Assembly: GCA_030618475.1 (NCBI GenBank)
Contig: JAUXDG010000110.1
Coordinates: 1-8,229 of the forward strand
From: Gammaproteobacteria bacterium
GTDB lineage: Bacteria > Pseudomonadota > Gammaproteobacteria > DSM-19610
Direction: 5' to 3'
Length of the DNA: 8,229 nt
Of the stretch, positions 5,756-8,229 are shown piece by piece. The notes beneath the pieces were generated by a model that searched no databases, had not been told where the DNA came from, and saw nothing but the letters and a program-made list of their open reading frames with translations. The first letter of the stretch is position 1; the number at the start of each line of letters is the position of its first letter. A program made the translations under genes and the position numbers.

Positions 5756-8224
5756 ATGATCCAGAACTACATGCAACAAAGCACCAGGAAGGTCCTCCAT
5801 ACCCTGGAGCTTGCCGTTTCCGAGTTGGTCAGTCTTCGCATGAACGTGCTCACACCGGATTTCATCCTGCTGGCATTGCTGTCGCAACCGGACTCCGAAG
5901 CCACCCGAATACTGGAACACGAGCTACCCGCGCCGCAGGAAACGGTCGCTACGCTTCTGGGTCAGATCCGCCAGCATTACCAGCAGGCTGTCCAGGTACA
6001 GACCACCCAGATCGTCGCCTCACAGGAACTGGCAGAGGTCTTCCGCATCGCCTGGGAAGAAGCCAAGAAGGCGGGTGATGACTATGTCTCGACCGGCACC
6101 CTGTTCATTGCCCTGTTCGACAGCAAGGCGGGTTACACCGCCGACCTGCTGAAACAGACCGGCATGAGTGCTGAACAGGCGCGCCAGACGCTGAAGGAAA
6201 TACGCGGTGGACACACAATCTCCACAGAGGATGCCGAAACCACCCTCGATGTGCTCGAACGTTATACCAAGAACCTGACCGAGATGGCGCACCGCGGCGA
6301 ACTGGACCCGGTGATCGGGCGCGATGAGGAGATTGCGCAGGTGATACAGACGCTCTCCCGTCGCAAGAAGAACAACCCGGCCCTGATCGATGAAGCCGGC
6401 GTTGGCAAGACCGTCATTGTAGAAGGGCTCGCCCAACGTATCGTCGCCGCCGACGTTCCGGACACCCTGCTCAACAAACGCATTCTGTCGCTCGACATGT
6501 CGGAGATCGTGGCGGGTGCCAAGATGCGCGGTGAATTCGAGGAGCGTTTGAAAGGCGTGCGCGACGCCGTCATCAAAGCGAAGGGGCAGGTCATTCTATT
6601 CATCGACGAACTGCACACGGTGGTGGGGGCTGGCGTCGGCGGCGGTGGCCTCGATGCCACCAGCATGCTCAAGACAGCGCTGGCTCAGGGCAGCCTGCAG
6701 GTGATAGGCGCCGACACACTGGAGGAGTACCACCGCTTTGTCGAAGCGGACAAGGCGCTGGAGCGGCGCTTCCATCCCATCCTGGTGCGTGAACCCAGCG
6801 TGGAAGAGACCGTCCGCATCCTCGAAGGTATTTCCCCCCGCTACGAGAAACACCACCAGGTCACGTTCGAACCCGAGGCCCTGGAAGCGGCAGCGCAGCT
6901 TTCAGAACGTTACATCTCCGATCGAAAGTTGCCGGACAAGGCGGTGGATCTTATTGACGAAGCGGGCTCGCGCAAGCACATTCAGGTGATTTCAATTCCT
7001 CATAATATCAAGGAGATGGAAATTGAAAATCAGAAACTGCTTCAAGATAAGGTGCAGGCTTTCTATACCCAGAATTTCGAGCAAGCCGCCCGTCTGCAAA
7101 TGGAGATCCTCAAGGCTGAGGAACGTCTGAAGGCAGCGCGAGAGGCGTGGGAGAGGAAACGTGGTCAGGTGGACAGTTCGGTTACCAGCGAGGACATTGC
7201 GGAAGTGGTTTCGCGCTGGACCGGTATCCCGGTCGCGCGCATGGTGGAATCGGAAGCCGAGAAGCTGGCGCGCATGGAAGATGCTCTGCACAAACGTATC
7301 GTCGGCCAGAACGATGCGGTTAACATTGTGTCTGATGCCATCCGGCGCAACCGTGCCGGCATCACCTCTTCCCGGCGGCCGATCGGCTCTTTCCTGTTCC
7401 TGGGGCCCACCGGCGTCGGCAAAACGGAACTGGCCAAGGCCCTGGCCGAATTTCTGCTGGACGACGAAACGCGTATCGTGCGCCTCGACATGTCCGAGTA
7501 CATGGAACGGCACGAGGTCTCCAAGATGATCGGCGCACCTCCCGGCTATATCGGTTACGGCGAAGGCGGTCAGCTCACCGAAAAGGTGCGGCACAATCCC
7601 TATACGGTGGTGTTACTGGACGAGGTGGAAAAAGCCCACCCGGACGTATTCAACATGCTGTTACAGATCCTTGAGGATGGGCAACTAACCGACGCCCAGG
7701 GCCGCACCGTCTCTTTCAGGAATACTATTCTCATCGGCACGTCCAATCTGGGTACCGAGGCCCTGACGCCGGAGAAACGCCCTATCGGCTTCATTACATC
7801 GGAAATACCCGACTACCAGGAAGCAAAACGCCTGGTCATGCACGAGGTGAAGAAATTTTTCAAACCGGAATTCCTCAACCGCCTGGACGATGTCATCGTT
7901 TTCCACTACCTGGAAAAAGATCACATGCGACAGATCGCCAGTATGTTTGTGCAGGAACTGGCACAACGCATGTCGGTCCGCGATATCACCCTGCAGGTGG
8001 ACGAGGACGTGATCGACAAACTGGCCAAAGACGGTTTTGATCCGGTCTATGGCGCGAGGCCGCTCAGGCGTGAAGTGGAACGCCAGGTGGAAAATCCGCT
8101 GGCAATGAAGATGGTCAAGGGTGAATGCCCGGAGGGAAGCCATGTCCGCATATCGCGGGGAGACGATGGTGTCACATTTACCGTCGGGGACAATGCAAGG
8201 GCGAGATCAGATGGTGTTGTTTAA
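5756..8224 (+). CDS. clpC: ClpC-like AAA+ unfoldase (Clp protease ATP-binding subunit) with atypical first ATPase ring
   Basis: An 822-aa double-ring Hsp100 protein, close to the length of ClpC (about 810 aa). Domains: two Clp N-repeats (about 8-70 and 82-150); first AAA+ ring (about 170-410) with Walker A-like DEAGVGKT (212-219), pore loop KMRGE (256-260), Walker B LFIDE (281-285) and arginine finger ERRF (336-339); a short middle segment with a UVR-like motif (about 437-468) typical of ClpC rather than ClpB; second ring (about 500-780) with GPTGVGKT (550-557), pore loop GYIGYGEGG (597-605), Walker B VVLLDE (618-623), sensor 1 TSN (662-664) and sensor 2 GARPLRR (766-772). IGF (677-679) matches the ClpP-docking tripeptide, so it probably feeds substrates to ClpP. 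Oddities are confined to ring 1: the first Walker A glycine is Asp212, the usual Pro is Ala214, the pore tyrosine is Met257, and the first Thr of the GATT motif is Asp320. The start ATG has AGG 9 nt upstream (5744-5746). ClpC is not universal in Gammaproteobacteria, which normally rely on ClpA, ClpB and ClpX. It diverges from the kinase-RNase Z gene. Confidence 0.9.
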   Translation: MIQNYMQQSTRKVLHTLELAVSELVSLRMNVLTPDFILLALLSQPDSEATRILEHELPAPQETVATLLGQIRQHYQQAVQVQTTQIVASQELAEVFRIAWEEAKKAGDDYVSTGTLFIALFDSKAGYTADLLKQTGMSAEQARQTLKEIRGGHTISTEDAETTLDVLERYTKNLTEMAHRGELDPVIGRDEEIAQVIQTLSRRKKNNPALIDEAGVGKTVIVEGLAQRIVAADVPDTLLNKRILSLDMSEIVAGAKMRGEFEERLKGVRDAVIKAKGQVILFIDELHTVVGAGVGGGGLDATSMLKTALAQGSLQVIGADTLEEYHRFVEADKALERRFHPILVREPSVEETVRILEGISPRYEKHHQVTFEPEALEAAAQLSERYISDRKLPDKAVDLIDEAGSRKHIQVISIPHNIKEMEIENQKLLQDKVQAFYTQNFEQAARLQMEILKAEERLKAAREAWERKRGQVDSSVTSEDIAEVVSRWTGIPVARMVESEAEKLARMEDALHKRIVGQNDAVNIVSDAIRRNRAGITSSRRPIGSFLFLGPTGVGKTELAKALAEFLLDDETRIVRLDMSEYMERHEVSKMIGAPPGYIGYGEGGQLTEKVRHNPYTVVLLDEVEKAHPDVFNMLLQILEDGQLTDAQGRTVSFRNTILIGTSNLGTEALTPEKRPIGFITSEIPDYQEAKRLVMHEVKKFFKPEFLNRLDDVIVFHYLEKDHMRQIASMFVQELAQRMSVRDITLQVDEDVIDKLAKDGFDPVYGARPLRREVERQVENPLAMKMVKGECPEGSHVRISRGDDGVTFTVGDNARARSDGVV

Positions 8225-8229
8225 ATAGC

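Noticed and set aside
6992..7594. 200-codon open frame opposite the ClpC-like gene
   Set aside because: It is antisense to strongly conserved AAA+ coding sequence and has no recognisable protein features.
5756..8224. ClpB disaggregase as the identity of the plus-strand gene
   Set aside because: The middle segment is short with a UVR-like motif and an IGF ClpP-docking tripeptide is present; ClpB has a long coiled-coil M domain and lacks the docking loop.

Overview
The window reads as a moderately GC-rich proteobacterial chromosome segment. The dialect of the proteins suggests Gammaproteobacteria, but no rRNA or housekeeping marker is present, so this is an inference. There are four substantial genes. 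Three lie on the minus strand over about 5.3 kb; the fourth is on the plus strand and diverges from them across a 300-bp gap filled by a palindromic element.

Layout from left to right. Positions 1-165 are non-coding, with one imperfect hairpin. Positions 166-2631 (minus) encode a single-chain molybdenum hydroxylase of the isoquinoline 1-oxidoreductase type, in which the small [2Fe-2S] subunit is fused in frame to the molybdopterin-binding subunit. Its start overlaps by 20 bp the end of a THEP1-type nucleoside-triphosphatase (2612-3172, minus, GTG start), so these two are probably one transcription unit. Positions 3173-3502 are non-coding. Positions 3503-5455 (minus) encode a 650-aa fusion of an N-terminal Clp1/Grc3-like polynucleotide 5'-kinase and a C-terminal RNase Z-type metallo-beta-lactamase endonuclease. 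Both halves keep their signature residues. Positions 5484-5701 hold a 218-bp nested inverted-repeat (MITE-like) element. Positions 5756-8224 (plus) encode a ClpC-like double-ring AAA+ unfoldase that keeps a ClpP-docking tripeptide and an intact second ATPase ring but has unusual substitutions in the first.

How the genes may work together. The NTPase and molybdenum hydroxylase look like a pair, with the NTPase perhaps helping cofactor supply or enzyme maturation (inference from overlap only). The kinase-RNase Z fusion is the most unusual item: it joins a nuclease that cuts RNA 3' of a folded domain to a kinase that can phosphorylate 5'-OH ends, suggesting a two-step RNA processing or repair enzyme. 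It shares its upstream region with the ClpC-like unfoldase, and -10-like sequences sit at both edges of the palindromic element, so the divergent pair may be transcribed from element-flanking promoters. No CRISPR array, tRNA, rRNA or transposase gene was seen.
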